A stretch of DNA of 34,897 bases from Perkinsus olseni (GCA_013115135.1 JABANP010000538.1:1-34897), one strand, 5' to 3'; counted from the stretch's first letter, positions 19,061 to 30,299 are shown. The notes: generated by a model from the sequence alone, not told the origin. Made by a program: numbers and translations.

Positions 19061-22000
19061 TTAAATATCCCACTCCTGGTCGCGTGGGTCTGGGTAGGTC
19101 GGTTCGGTACGAACCTGCCCGTGAAGCACCGACGAGGGCAAGACACTCGGGGACCCAGAGCCTGAGTCTAGGCCCAGAAAACTGCGACCCGGCGGGTCGG
19201 CCCCGGCAAATATAGTACCTTAACGCTGCCCAGGTCCTGCCACTGGGGCGCGAGTTCATACTGTTCGACTATGAATATGACATTATCTGACTTATTATCA
19301 GACTCAGATTACCGGCCATGAGATACGGGCAGGCTAGCCATCGCATCCCGAGATCCTCGACGATAGTAGTTGAACTAGGTGGGTTCAACCGCAGGGTCTC
19401 TACCCATCGAGCGACGCGACACAAATCTCACCCGCGGATACTCGAGTGACTCAACTCAATTTATCCCGTATGCTACGCTGCGGTGCGCGATCCCGAATCG
19501 CCTCGTCAATTCGACCATCGACCAATCGCCCTCGACTTTGCCTACGGTTTGGACAGGGCACACCAATCCAGAGTGTAAGTCGCACTTCGGTACGGCTACT
19601 CATGCTACAAGAGTCGTGTAACACGACGAATCGGTGACTTGTATCGCTGTAGCGGGAATGCAGTCTCTAAACGGACCGCAACCGCCGGAGGCGGCTGCTA
19701 GCCGCCAACATGCGCTTCATATAATGCGTGTGCCAGACATTGTCTCAGGCTGAAGTCCAACACTCTCGGCACTTCCTCAAGCTTCGGAATCTGAGGGCAG
19801 GCCCTGACCTTCAGGGAGAATAATTATCTATCAAGCGACACTGCCCAGCTGTCACCGCAGCCAATGCCATCCTGCTTACACTGTCAGACTGACAGTAGGC
19901 TATGGTGCTCTAACGCTCTAACTGCTGTCGGACAGCAGCCGCAAGTGGCGTTCACACGAGCCTGTGCTTCATGACTCGGCGAGTCGCTCAATCACTGTTC
20001 GACACCAGGCCTCCCGAAGGCCTGATGGTGTTGAATCTAATCCTGAAGGGTTAGATGTTGGTTCAACTTGACCGAAGGTTGCTAGGATACTTGTGAGTTC
20101 TCGAGCGCCTGGCACGATCAGGGTCGTTGGTTTCGCAATAAATATTTGTTTCCTTCCAAAGGAAAATTAGGAAAAAAATTCCAAAGGAAGAAAGAGTCGA
20201 GGAAAAAAAACTCCAAAAATTTGGAAAAAAACTGCTTTTTTTCGACTTTTTCAATGACTCTTTATCTGCTACTCGTCAATGCATGCTAGTGACCAAAAAG
20301 ATGTCCGAATCTATCCAAGAGCATCATGCCTGTGGCCATGGAGCTGACTAGACTGACAATGCAGAGAAATGATGCGCTATGAATTGAACCTGGGACCTAC
20401 CAGCTGACGATTATCTTGCAAGTTGCATGTAATACGGTAGATCGTACTACGGGTCGGGACTCACGGCTAAGCGGGAGGATGATCCTCAGGAGTTCTGTCA
20501 CACGCTTCTAACCTGACTGGTTGAGTCGGGTAGCTAAAGCTGTCTCATCTTTGTTGGGAGTCCAACGGACAATAGTCGGTCGCGGATAAATGGAAGCTCC
20601 TATTACGAGTCTCGTGAGTTCTAGGTCTAATCGCCCGAATGATAAGATATTTGCACACTCTCGCGAGTGACCTAGATTCGAAACCTTTCAGCCGATAGTG
20701 GTGAGGGCGATCTGCTTATCAGGCCCTCATCCAACAGTGGACCGCTGTCTGTCGGAGCCTCTCTCCACTGGAGAGTCTAAAGCGTGGCTTCAGCACGCGG
20801 TTGCGGTCATGCTGCAGGGGAAAGTCAAGAAGAGCAAGTCTGCAAGAATTTCAAAAAAAAGAGCGCAGTCACTGAGTTACCGTGAATCAATCACAACAAC
20901 CAGAATCAAAGATGATCAGTCATCTGGCGGAATTGCCGAACTTGCCGGCAGGGTTATACACGAGGGTTGTGGCGGACCTTCGCTCGGCGCGACTTGAGAA
21001 TAAATTTCCTATTTTTTTCCTTTATTTCCCATATTTTTCCTTTTTTTCCTATTTATTTCAATTCGAGAAATAAAGTCGGACTTTCTTTCCGTGGACCAAC
21101 GACCCTGGGCACGATCCCTCGATCGTCCCGAGTTGGGATTCCCAACGGCCTGGCCGATTTGCTGGGCTTCCGATATCGCCCTGGTCGGTTGACCTAACTC
21201 CGGCGTGACTCGGTTGCTTGCTGCCAGCCCTCGAACGGAGCTCTCTTACGCAGCGGTGTACGAGCGAAGGCCAAACAAAGCATATGGCTGGCTATCATAT
21301 GGCATATCGCAGTGCGAACAAACTTGCCCATGGTGGTGAGCGTGGAAATGGGGCCTGCGATTTCAGAGATTTCCTAGCGCTCCTATCAACCTGCTATCAT
21401 CAGCGAGTTTTGACGAGTGACGCCACCCACTAAGCGATGACTAAATTAGTCAGACTAATATAGCACTGTGTTAGCCTCGCATTTTGAGCGAGCACCCCCA
21501 TGCGACAGTGACACTGCCAGCCTTAACTTCATTCCTCTTGCATGCTATGCGACGGACGGGATGGGCCCAAGCCACTTTCTCAGGGCGGGCGAACATCTGT
21601 TCTACAGTGTGCGCAGCTGGCGCGAGTAAGATGACGTAAGAATCCGCTCACGCGCATTGAGGTAAGACAGGGAAACTAAGTTCCCGAAACCTCATAAAAG
21701 TACGGCAGGGTGAGCCCAGCGGTCTGATCAGTGGACCTTTCATGGGAGAAATCTCGGGCTTGAGTTCACGTGTTGAATCCAGGCGCAAATGGTTCGGCCT
21801 CATGTGTCGCCTCGCCTCACGGTGCCAGTGCCAGTGGCACTCGACATGTCTTCGCGATGAAGCACACGGGTCCCGTGTGCGGAGGGACCTTGATAGACCT
21901 CCCGCCCTTTCCTCGACTGTCGAGGCTCGACAAGGACTCCTTCTGCTAAGTCGCTCGCGAATGGCAGATCCGCGGCAAAGACGGAACATTCACGCAGCGT

Positions 22001-22473
22001 GACACTACGGCATGAAGCCGACAGTCCTGATGCAGGTGAGCGAGGCCTACTGTGTCCTTGTGGCATTCACGTGCATGCAATAGCGCCCAGCGTACCTGCC
22101 CTGTCCTCGCGAAGTGGCATACGTGGGCTTGCAATGGCATCCAGCACACCTGCCCCGCCCTCGTAAAGAGGCATACGTCAGCTTGCAAAGTGGATCCAGC
22201 AGAAGACGGACGGCGGAGTAACGTCAACAGCAGTGTGCCGAGCGAGCCACGAGAAGCAGATTAAAGAGGCCTGACTCGAGCGTACTCTCCGATTCATGAA
22301 CTGACTGAGAAAATCAATCATCGCCGTCTAGCCTTAACCGGGTCACCGCATGTGGGACGTGGTCGGAGCTCGCTCGCCTCACGGTTTCATGCCTACGCCA
22401 CCAACTAATACGGTGACGGATCCACGCGACCATCCGTATCGGTATTTAACCTAGTTTAACAAGTTAGCCTTCA
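19061..22473 (-). mobile_element. Element X, copy 2 (inverted), interrupted by a Mutator-like insertion
   Basis: Reverse complement of copy 1 along its length: X start at 22473, minisatellite remnant at 22075-22215, and X end at 19061. It is flanked by TTAA at 19061 and by ATAA at 22474-22477 on the other side, close to the TTAA flanks of copy 1 and mini-X. It differs from copy 1 by many small changes, a shorter minisatellite, and the 987-bp insertion at 20120-21106. No protein domain is recognisable. Confidence 0.75.
20120..21106. mobile_element. Mutator-like (MULE-type) non-autonomous DNA transposon, 987 bp
   Basis: Inserted in X copy 2. Its ends are inverted repeats AGGGTCGTTGGT (20120-20131 and 21095-21106). 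The direct duplication GGCACGATC occurs at 20111-20119 and 21108-21116; a tenth base differs (T/G). Nine to ten bp duplications are the hallmark of Mutator-like elements. X copy 1 at about 2555-2580 shows the corresponding uninterrupted sequence. Both ends carry A/T homopolymer-rich tracts with TTCC/GGAA runs (20140-20250 and 21000-21090). Internal ORFs (20698-20997) are not recognised as transposase. Confidence 0.75.
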
Positions 22474-22807
22474 ATAAATATGATCTCGAAGAAGCATTCT
22501 ACTCATCAGGATATTACCTCGGTCGGCTGTTGACGCGCGACTGTTGAAAAATGGATCCGCTCGTGCTGTTTGGTCTTCGGAACCAGTGCGGGGCCTCTGT
22601 AATTGAACTACTCTCAACTCGCACTGTCGTAGATCGCGAATCCGAGACCAGCATGGAAATCTTATGGGAGCTTCCGAGGCTTTCGAGCTCCTCTGTCGAA
22701 TAGGGCACGGTGGAATGCGGCCAATGGACAACGATCATTAGGAGCCCATTGAACTTATGGCTCGACGACGGGTCGGTGGTCAATGAGAAGACCTGCCCAG
22801 CCCTTGA
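22474..22807. other. Spacer between X and the second foldback type
   Basis: Short ORFs only (for example 22514-22783 on -), none recognised. The same sequence is present in the duplicate at 31335-31668. Confidence 0.4.
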
Positions 22808-23790
22808 CGGTGAGGATCATATCGTACAGTTGCAACTCGTAGAAACTCTGCTCGTGTACCACAAATTCGTACAGTTTCACCTCATACAGTTTCCAGTCGT
22901 ACAGTTTCGCTTCGTACATTGTCATTTCGTCTTGTTGCACTTAGTACAGTATCATTCCGTACAGTGTCGAATCTTACAGTGTCCACCAGTACAGTGTCAT
23001 GTCGTACAGTGTCCGCTCGTGCAGTTTCACATAGTACAGTGTCATATAGTACAGTTTCACCTCGTACAGCGCCAAATCGTACAGTTTCACCTAATACAGT
23101 GTTAAACCGTAGGGAAGGACGCACGCTGACGAAGGTTGGAGCTCTCATCGCTTCTCACTCCCCAACGCATCTTAGAAGCGTGACGGAAGTTCAACCATCG
23201 AGGCGTGTATGAGAAACACAACGGAAGCTTGTGTTATCATACGCGCTGTTGATGGGCGCGCGCTTTCAAACGGCCAGCACGTGGTACACAAGAAAAGAGC
23301 ACGCCAGCAGGCCCCCCGTCCGCGCGAACACTTTGCCTCACCAAAACTCTCGTTTCCGCCAGCGAAATTCACAGTTCAGTAAACGGCAGCAACGCTCCGC
23401 CTAATGGGAATCATTTTTCCTTCCGCATTTCAAGAAAATGTGTACGCATCGTGTCTAGCCACTTTCTTTAAAGTTACTTCGCATTGTACATGCAGAATTT
23501 ACTAACCAACACTGTATCGGTTGCAACTGTACTGGACGAAACTGTACCTGCAGCAACTGTACGGCTCAACACTGTACGAAATGACACTGTACTGACTGCA
23601 ACAAGATGAACTGACACTGCACCATAAGACACAAAATGGCTTGCAACTGAACCAGTTGACACTGTACGAGTTGCAACTGTACCATATGTCACAAGATGAA
23701 AGTCGGTTGTACGGATTATTCTTGTACCGCTTTAGCTGCGCACCAGCTGAGACCTGTACCAGTTGACACTGTACGATATGATACTCACCC
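22808..23790. mobile_element. Foldback element, TCGTACAG subfamily, ~983 bp
   Basis: The left arm (about 22830-23112) is a run of units TACAGTGTCANNTCG spaced exactly 15 bp. The right arm (about 23500-23780) has the reverse complement (ACTGTACGANNTGAC) at the same spacing. Both ends read inward as GGTGAGNATCATATCGTACAG, a terminal inverted repeat. The ~390-bp centre is unique and holds no recognised gene; it lacks the hairpin and tRNA-like parts of A and B. ORFs over the arms (such as 22710-23105 with its VQFHLVQ repeats) reflect the 15-bp period. Target duplications were not identified, so the outer limits are approximate. Confidence 0.75.
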
Positions 23791-24810
23791 GCCCTTGAAG
23801 AGAATGACTGAGGGAATAAGCAGTCTATTGTGTTTACCACGTTTCATTCGGTGCGGGCGTTTCATCGTAAAATGACACACTCATGGAAAGAATTTTGATT
23901 CTGAGGTTTTCCGCACAGTCCAGAAGGCATCTTTCATATGGCCGCCCATTCACTTGATCAAATGATGAACGTCAGTATCATATCGGTCATTGAATTCACC
24001 GTGTCAAGCAACTCCACTCGAGGAGCAGCCGAAGCGATAGGTCGCTCCCATGCTGACTGTTGGAGTTACCATCCTTATTATCTTCTGAACTCTGTATGGT
24101 CACATTTATGTTGTAGAAACATAGACTTATGAGTTACTTAGAAAACAGTAGACAACTGTACTAGCTCAAAGCTAAGCTACAGGGACAGAATGATCGTCAC
24201 AAGAGTGAAATGACCCTAAAACACAACAGACCCGATGAGCCGCATAGCTGGGAAATGGGCCGTTTGGGACACTGTATGCACTGATGTGGAACAGTGTCCA
24301 AACATAAAGCTGTTTAGAACCACGACGTCGAAGGAGAGTATCGATAGATTACCGGGGATTACAATTACCGGTTCCCTTTCATTCGTTGACCTCCACTTTA
24401 CATTTCAGGCCCGGCGGACGGTCGTTCGGTCAGCCGAGTCCGACACCCCTGAGAATGTCAAGTCAACTACTGATCACCTCACTAGCGATCTCCATAAATG
24501 ATGGGTTTGCTATGTCCGAGCTCGTGAATCGATGATGAGGAAACTGCTCACGCCATCAAACAGTTGAGAGGCTCTGAGTCTACTTGAGACTCCAGTGGCT
24601 ACCTGTACTACCCTTTTGTAGATGACGGTATCCTGAAAAGAAGTGTAGCAAGGGGGAGTATCGCCTCTAGAACAGGTCAGGAGGATGAGCGCGCCCAGAC
24701 GGTGATGCCGTCTGTTCTATAATGGCTGAAGTGACGGGAGCAGTGCATGCAGAGCTAGGTCGTGCAGGATTCCTACCTACCTTCAGGGAAATGTCCGAGC
24801 ACTGTTGGTT
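23791..24810. other. Region between the two foldback-type elements, no gene recognised
   Basis: Contains only short ORFs (23938-24132, 24235-24501 on +) with no known domain. The same sequence with small indels is at 32652-33670. It has no second, unrelated copy in the window. Confidence 0.35.
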
Positions 24811-25556
24811 GGGTGAATGACAATTTGTACAGCGACAACTCGTACACGCTAGGGATCGTACAGACAGTCTGTAACAGATGAAAGGACCACCAAATAGAGT
24901 CTGTAACAGACTCTATTCGGTGGTCCTTTCATCCATACAACAGTATATCGTACAGTTCCGACCTGGATAGTGATGAGTCGGACAGTGACAGTTCGTGCAG
25001 TACCCACGACAAGTCGTACAGTATGCAGTCATACGCTGACAACTCGTACAGTATACAGAGGTACAAGCTTTATTCGTACAACGTCGTTCGGTTCAGCCGC
25101 CTGTTTACACAAATCGCGGCAGTTTTCCTCCGGAGTTATTCGATGGGAAAAACTTCTTGAGGTTGATATGAACTTATGCCACCTGAGCGTTAATCCATCG
25201 TCTAAACGAACTCATCCGTTGCCTCACCGATTCGCGAAGACTGTGAGGTCGTAAAACTTGATGGCATCGAGTAGATATCTGTCCGGACATGGGTTCGCGA
25301 AACTGCTCCAGCTCGATGAGGAGGGTTCACAATTTAGATTCTGGAGTTCAGACCACAGACGCAGAGGGCCCAGCGGGAATTGCAAATAGTGACAGGCGAC
25401 CATTCTTCTGAGTTGAACCCGCAGGGATCGACATGGGTAAAACCTAGAGCGAGAAGACGCCCTCCTTTTTGTGACCGGAGACGACACAAGCTACAATGTC
25501 ACTCTCGCATTACCTAACTTTCAATAACTATCCGCTTACCAATCGCATCCCACGCC

Positions 25557-26105
25557 TTGAGGAATGCAGCCTCAAGGGTCGTTGTGTCCCCGCCACGTAA
25601 GGTCACCAAGCAAACAAACTTGCTTACCACACGCTGTGTCGTGGGAAAAGGCACCCTTTTGATGTACATAACATCCGCACACACGATGCTGAAGGGCTTG
25701 GCACCAGCCAGGACACTCCATGAAAACAGATCAATAGATCAACTGCAACCACCGGTCCCGGTCGATACTGGGTGTGACAGGAGCCTGATAAGTGCACAGT
25801 TTGTTGAGAAGAAGGGTATCCCTGTGGAGACATCTACGGGGCCGGTATCTTTCCGACTTATGGATTCATCTGCCACTATGAGAAGGTTGGCGTTGAATAT
25901 CTCTCAGCAAATGGTTGGGTCCATGTCACACGAAAACTTTCATGTCGTTAAGAACACTGCTCTCGGACCGGTGGTGCTGGGCAATGACTTTGCGGCTCTA
26001 CATCGTCAGGGAATGACATGGGATGAACACGGCCAGATCACTGTTGCTGCACAGGGATGTGTGCGAGGAGAAGGTGAGGAGGTTGTGCACGCCAGGCGCC
26101 GCTAA
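25557..26105 (+). pseudogene. Retroelement gag-pro fragment with retroviral-type aspartic protease
   Basis: The open frame includes VPVDTGCDRSLISAQFV (the D-T-G active-site loop) and, about 95 residues later, LGPVVLGNDFAALH, the hydrophobic-hydrophobic-G motif that precedes the second half of retroviral-type protease monomers. These enzymes cut retroelement polyproteins as dimers. Upstream, another frame (about 25560-25680) contains Cys/His residues (GRCVPAT, YHTLCRGKRH) that may be a decayed gag zinc finger, reminiscent of BEL/Pao elements; this is tentative. No reverse transcriptase follows; downstream sequence to 26640 is GC-rich without a recognised domain. The frame is open only from a non-ATG position and looks like a remnant. 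Confidence 0.65.
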
Positions 26106-26769
26106 GCGCTTTCGTCGTCGAACGCTGCCACGACAGATCAGAGAGGAGCTCAGAACTCGCCAAGCTATAAATGACCCGGACAGCGCCACGCGCGACAGAT
26201 TTCAACCCGCCGCCACGACCTCGACGTCGGCCAGAGCCCCGCGCGGTGACGCCCCGACAAGGGGCAGTCCTCGCTGCAAGCGAGGCGAGCCGCCCGCGCT
26301 CGGGCCTCATGGCTGAGAGAACGTCGCAGAGTGGCCTTCACCAGCGGGTCGAAAGCGGAGTCTCCCAGCGACCGTCAGGGGCGCTTGACAGCGTTCCGAG
26401 CCTCTGCACGGGTCGCGGGTTCGTTCGGGCTTCGGCTTCGTGAGTTGGTTAACGAGCTTAGCTGAGCCAGCCCAAGCTCACAGCTTCGCAGCACAGAGCA
26501 GCTGCGGTGAGCTAGTCGCTCGGTAATACTCGCCGGTTTCGAGTTTCCCAATGTTGAGTATTCCCGGGAGTGACTCGATTTTTGATCGATAGATGTCACG
26601 AGCTGGAGGTATCCCCGCCGAGGATACCCCGGGCATTAATATCTACCCGTGGGCATTCAACCCTTTTGCCTTCTGGATTGGAAATGGGTTTTCAGGCGAG
26701 TTGGTTAAGACAGTAGTGTTTCACGCATGTGGCACAATTTCTAATCTCCCTGAAGGAATTTTAGCTATC
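26106..26769. other. Centre of the long-armed element, 3' of the protease ORF
   Basis: GC-rich to about 26450 with overlapping Arg/Ala-rich frames on both strands (26023-26316, 26171-26443), probably a composition effect. Then ordinary sequence with the small inverted repeat GGTATCC..GGATACC (about 26606-26626). No gene recognised. Confidence 0.35.
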
Positions 26770-27094
26770 TAAATAACCCCTTCACAAATTTGCCGCGATT
26801 TGCGTAAGGAGGCAGCTGTACCGAATAACACCGTACGAGTAAAGCTTGTACCGCTGAATACTGTATGAATGGTCCGTGTACGACTGGATAGTGTACGACT
26901 TGTCACTGTATGTGTGGATACTGTACTGAACGACACTGTATTTCTGGCAACTGTACGAACAGTCACTGCACGACTTATCACTGTACGGCTTGACAGTGTA
27001 CGAGATACTCCTGTATGAATGAAAGGCGTACCGAATATAGCCTGTACGAGCCCGGGGGTGTACCAGTTGTCACTGTACCAGTTGTCACTCACCC

Positions 27095-29002
27095 TCTTGA
27101 GTAAGTACATCGTCAACGGTCCGATCCGTGATACGGTGAACTGTGTCGACACTCTGCACAAGTGGCGATCCGTCACTGAGGGGTACTTGGATGTGTACGA
27201 CCTTGGACGATGGACTTGTCTTGTACGACCTTGGATGTGACGAAGTGCTACTATACAAAAAAGTTAGCGATCCCACCACCACCGCCGGCGCCATCTTCGA
27301 CGCTCGACCCTGCCGGGATTTGAATGTGTGGCCATCGTCATGCAAGTCGGGAACTATACAAATTCCGCTACAACTATCACCTTGTTCGAAATTAGCATCT
27401 CGCCGGTATACATGCATGCGACGATTCAGCACTCTCTCCTCCCACGTGGACTCTGTGGTAATCTCAGTGCCTCAAAGTTCCAAACTCGAGTGGGGCAAAG
27501 TTGAGTAGCTTGGGGCCTTATAAGTATTTTGTCGGCACTTTGCAGGAGTCTTACATTTGAGTAGGTTGGGAGTGTGAGGACGCATTGCCAGGTCGTGGAA
27601 TCTACTCCTCTAGAAACCACAAGGCGTCGACAGTTATATATGTACGAAGCATTACCGACCGAATGAATTTCTTTCGAAAAGGTCGTGGCCGAATAGATGA
27701 CAATGAGCATATCCTTGGATGAACAGGGTGAGAGATTGTTGATCGAAACAGACACTTTTCCGATGTGCGAAAAGATTGTGGACGAGCCAAAGTTTGCACG
27801 AAACAATTGACGCCTCCACCACTATGATCGCCTGCGAGGCTCATCATTTCGACCGACCTGTCTTGCGTGGTCAGCTCCCGTTCATCTGCCGCTACGGCCG
27901 GTCTTCCTCTGGGAGTCCTATGTCGCTCTTCCTCGTCGGCCGCTCTGTCTGCTGGTAACTCTCCTCCCACTGGAGCGCCTGCCAAAACTACTGACGACTT
28001 TCCGTCATCTCGTCATCTCGACTACGCCTCCCCCGCTCGCTTGACAAATCTGCCTCTTCCCGATGATCGTAATGGACTCGTTTTAGAAGTTGTTGTCTGT
28101 CAGGCTTGCTTACTGTAAGTATATTCGTTGAGGTCGGAGACGGTTGTCCTCAGATTTTGCCCGCTGGGCTAGCTCATCAACGAGATAAATATGTTCTCAA
28201 CCTTCCAGGAATGGTTTGAAGCATTATGTCCTTGTCACTTATGTCTTATGTTTCATGTCACTTGTCCTTGCCGAAGCGGCAAGTTCCCGCTCCTCTCTGG
28301 TCTCTGGTCTCTCCGTGTTCTTGCTATGACCGTGTTCGGTAGCCTCGCCTTCTCCTTGCGAGGGCCAGCCCGCCGACATCACTCGCTTAATTCGTGCCAT
28401 CACCACGATCACTGAGGCTGGGGGCCGGCATTCTACTCTCTTTTGCAGGATATCTTTCCTCTACTTTACCTTTCTCCACTTCTCCCGCCGCATGCTCTGC
28501 GGCTTTGGCCAATCATCCAACTCCCACGTGCTACTTGCTTCCACTCTTACCGAGCCTTCGTCTCGTTGATCACTTTAGGGGGACGGGATCACTCGAGCCT
28601 TTGGCTCGAGAACAGTGGCTAGCGGGCTTGGCAAATACGTTGGGGATCAGCCTTTGTGGCGCTCCGTCCTCTAAGTCATTCGCGCCCCTCTGTCTGCGGA
28701 GCTCGTTTGCTTGCGTCGCTTCCCACTGTCTAATGCGCGAGATAGCGAGATCGCTGTCGGTGTTTTACCCGTACGTTCTTCTCACGTAGCGGTTGATACT
28801 TGCCATGAAGGCCTTGCATTTGGCGATCTTGGCCAGAACATGTTAGTTGAAGGTGAGGGATCTCGCTATGACTATACCGATCACTTTCATTATCGCTGCT
28901 CTATCTGTCGCTGCGATAGCTACACAGTGTGGCCGTCTTCTCTCTGGATAGATTTAGATTTGCCCCCTTGAAGGCGTCCTTGGGTTGTCCGGCGATAGCG
29001 AG
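27095..29002. other. Unassigned stretch, possible upstream part of a decayed LINE
   Basis: Many short ORFs, mostly on the plus strand after 27860 (27867-28118, 28191-28415, 28394-28789, 28711-28971). The frame ending at 28971 has two Cys pairs (RCSICRC) and lies directly before the solo LTR that splits this sequence from the LINE reverse transcriptase at 29283. The run of plus-strand coding-like sequence leading into the RT suggests a frameshifted LINE ORF, but no upstream domain can be named. Two copies of TTGTACGACCTTGGA-like sequence lie at about 27195-27235. Confidence 0.35.
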
Positions 29003-29274
29003 TGAGCATTGTTATTGATTCCCCTTTTTCAGTCTAGTCGTATGTCACGTCACGTGATTCACGTACCTGCGACAGGTGTCCCAGTAAAAGAGACAATCTG
29101 ATGAGGAACGCTTTGCGCATGCGTGTTTTACGCTGCGGTTCATTGCCCAATCATCAAGATTATTGTTCTTAATGTCTTATCAAGCTATCCATCACCCCTA
29201 GGCCTCCTCGTGTTGCTAAGAAGTCTGCCGGTGTTAACGCTGAATCTCAAGGGTCTAACAGTGCCAACCGCTCA
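29003..29274 (+). repeat. Solo LTR of the gypsy-type family
   Basis: 272 bp, TGAGCATTG...ACCGCTCA, homologous to the LTRs at 11191-11463 and 18542-18812 but in opposite orientation. It is flanked by the 4-bp direct duplication CGAG (28999-29002 and 29275-29278). There is no internal element sequence on either side, as expected after LTR-LTR recombination. The gag ATG present in the 5' LTR is changed here (CTAGGCC in place of CTATGCC). Confidence 0.92.
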
Positions 29275-29282
29275 CGAGTAAA

Positions 29283-29730
29283 CTGACCTGACCTGAAATC
29301 AGGATCGCTGGAGAGCGTGCTGGGCTTGATCGAGAAATGTTCCGGTCTGGGTCTGGGGCGCGGAAAGGCCATCGGCCAGCTGGAACGCATTGTGCGCGAG
29401 GAGTGGTGGAAGGGCTACAGCGTGGTCGCGATATTTATCGACATTGAGGACGTTTTAGACAAGCGTAGTACTTGGTCGGCCCTTAGGGTGCTATTCAACA
29501 TGGCTCGGATCGCTGCTCCCGTAAGCTCACGAGAGGCACATCACAGGGCGGTGTTACCCCACCGTGGATCTTTAATGCTTTCATGCTTACCTTCGAGAGA
29601 CCAATATCGCTCTGGCTAACTGTCATTTATGCTGATGATGGTGTCATGTTGTTCCGGTACACCGATGCACTTAGCATCCAGGGCTCTGGGGTCTTTGGCA
29701 ACGACCATAAGGCTTTGGTGTGAAGGCCTG
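29283..29730 (+). pseudogene. LINE-type (non-LTR) reverse transcriptase remnant
   Basis: The first frame (from about 29283) has GLGRGKAIGQLERIV and VVAIFIDIEDVLDKRSTW, matching the fingers region and motif A of LINE reverse transcriptases (Asp in FIDIE). About 25 codons on, in another frame, GTSQGGVTPPWIFN matches motif B, and VIYADDGVMLF (YADD at 29628-29639) matches the catalytic motif C. The A-to-B distance is too short, so a deletion with frameshift near 29520-29545 has removed part of the palm. A third frame continues with LWCEGLESVTWLYQF, like the thumb region. Only a fragment remains. Confidence 0.8.
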
Positions 29731-29789
29731 GAATCTGTGACTTGGCTCTATCAGTTCACGGTGCTTCACCTGTTAAGAATGCCTAGGAG

Positions 29790-30299
29790 GTGGTCTGCAC
29801 TATAGATCCTGCGGAAACAATTGAGGTGACCGGAAGGGGCAAACGTCTTCTCGCCCATTGTCCTCGGCTCGAGGAGTCGAGCGCGACTTTACATGTAGAG
29901 CCACAACGTAGGCGGCCTGATCGTGAGAGGAAGGCTATTTACGGGTTGCTGTGCCTTATGGAAAAGGAAGATAAGGTGGTGCGACTACAGCATTTAGTGG
30001 CCAAGGAGGGCGCGGAGTCTTGGAAGGTCTTGCTTGATTTTCTGGAAAAGCAGGATGACGAGAAGCTGTCAGCTTATTTCAGGGCCGTATTGAGTCTAAA
30101 ATTTACTTATAAGCCGACTGCGAGGCTCAAGTTCCTAAAGAAGACACTGATAGTGATGCTGATGGTGACCAGGGCAATGATGATAATGATGCCGCTTCGA
30201 GCAATGCTCGCGCTGCAGTCCGTAGGTGTTCGAGGTTTGTTGGTCATGTCAATTAACTATAATCGAGTATTATGTTGTGCTCGCCCCGTTATACAGTAG
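29790..30299 (+). pseudogene. Unrecognised ORF downstream of the LINE RT
   Basis: 169 codons, open from 29790. The middle (residues about 50-105) is highly charged and helical (LLCLMEKEDKVVRLQHLVAK, VLLDFLEKQDDEKLSAYFRA), unlike random sequence. After about 30140 the better-looking frame shifts by one base to an acidic run (TDSDADGDQGNDDND) ending RRCSRFVGHVN and a TAA, suggesting a single-base frameshift near the 3' end. It could be the C-terminal part of the same LINE polyprotein. No family is recognised. Confidence 0.4.

Larger units (their letters stand above)
21733..26067 (+). repeat. Direct segmental duplication, first copy
   Basis: Aligns at a constant offset of 8861 with 30594 onward to beyond the window end. 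It spans the 5' part of X copy 2, the foldback at 22808-23790, and the first part of the element at 24811-27094. Differences are scattered substitutions plus a 46-bp inverted duplication present only here (about 24871-24916) and a 16-bp indel in the protease ORF. The left breakpoint lies inside X. Confidence 0.92.
24811..27094. mobile_element. Element with long inverted TCGTACAG arms enclosing a protease ORF, ~2.28 kb
   Basis: Left arm 24811-25143 and right arm 26770-27094 are inverted repeats of each other unit by unit. Both begin (read inward) GGGTGARTGACAA and end near CAAATCGCGGCA. The arms contain 15-bp-spaced TCGTACAG-type units related to 22808-23790. The 1.6-kb centre carries the aspartic protease ORF (25557-26105). 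No target duplication was identified. It may be a large foldback element that captured retroelement sequence, or two solo arms around an older retroelement piece. Confidence 0.6.

Noticed and set aside
20063..20254. Lys/Phe/Ser-rich 63-codon minus-strand ORF
   Set aside because: Derived from A/T homopolymer tracts at the end of the Mutator-like element.
20345..20460. Possible tRNA on the minus strand (GGTTCAATTC, B-box-like)
   Set aside because: No convincing A-box, anticodon arm or acceptor stem at the right spacing.
19036..22490. ATGATTTCGAAG left of X copy 2 and ATGATCTCGAAG right of it as a 12-bp target duplication
   Set aside because: The left one is 9 bp or more away from the X end defined by the other copies, and it belongs to the foldback D fragment; probably chance.
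22710..23105. ORFs with VQFHLVQ- or TVSxx-type repeats (also 23474-23840, 31571-32073, 32335-32701)
   Set aside because: Again a consequence of 15-bp array units; no independent coding evidence.
26023..26443. Arg/Ala/Pro-rich ORFs on both strands
   Set aside because: Overlapping frames in GC-rich DNA; composition explains them and no motif is recognisable.
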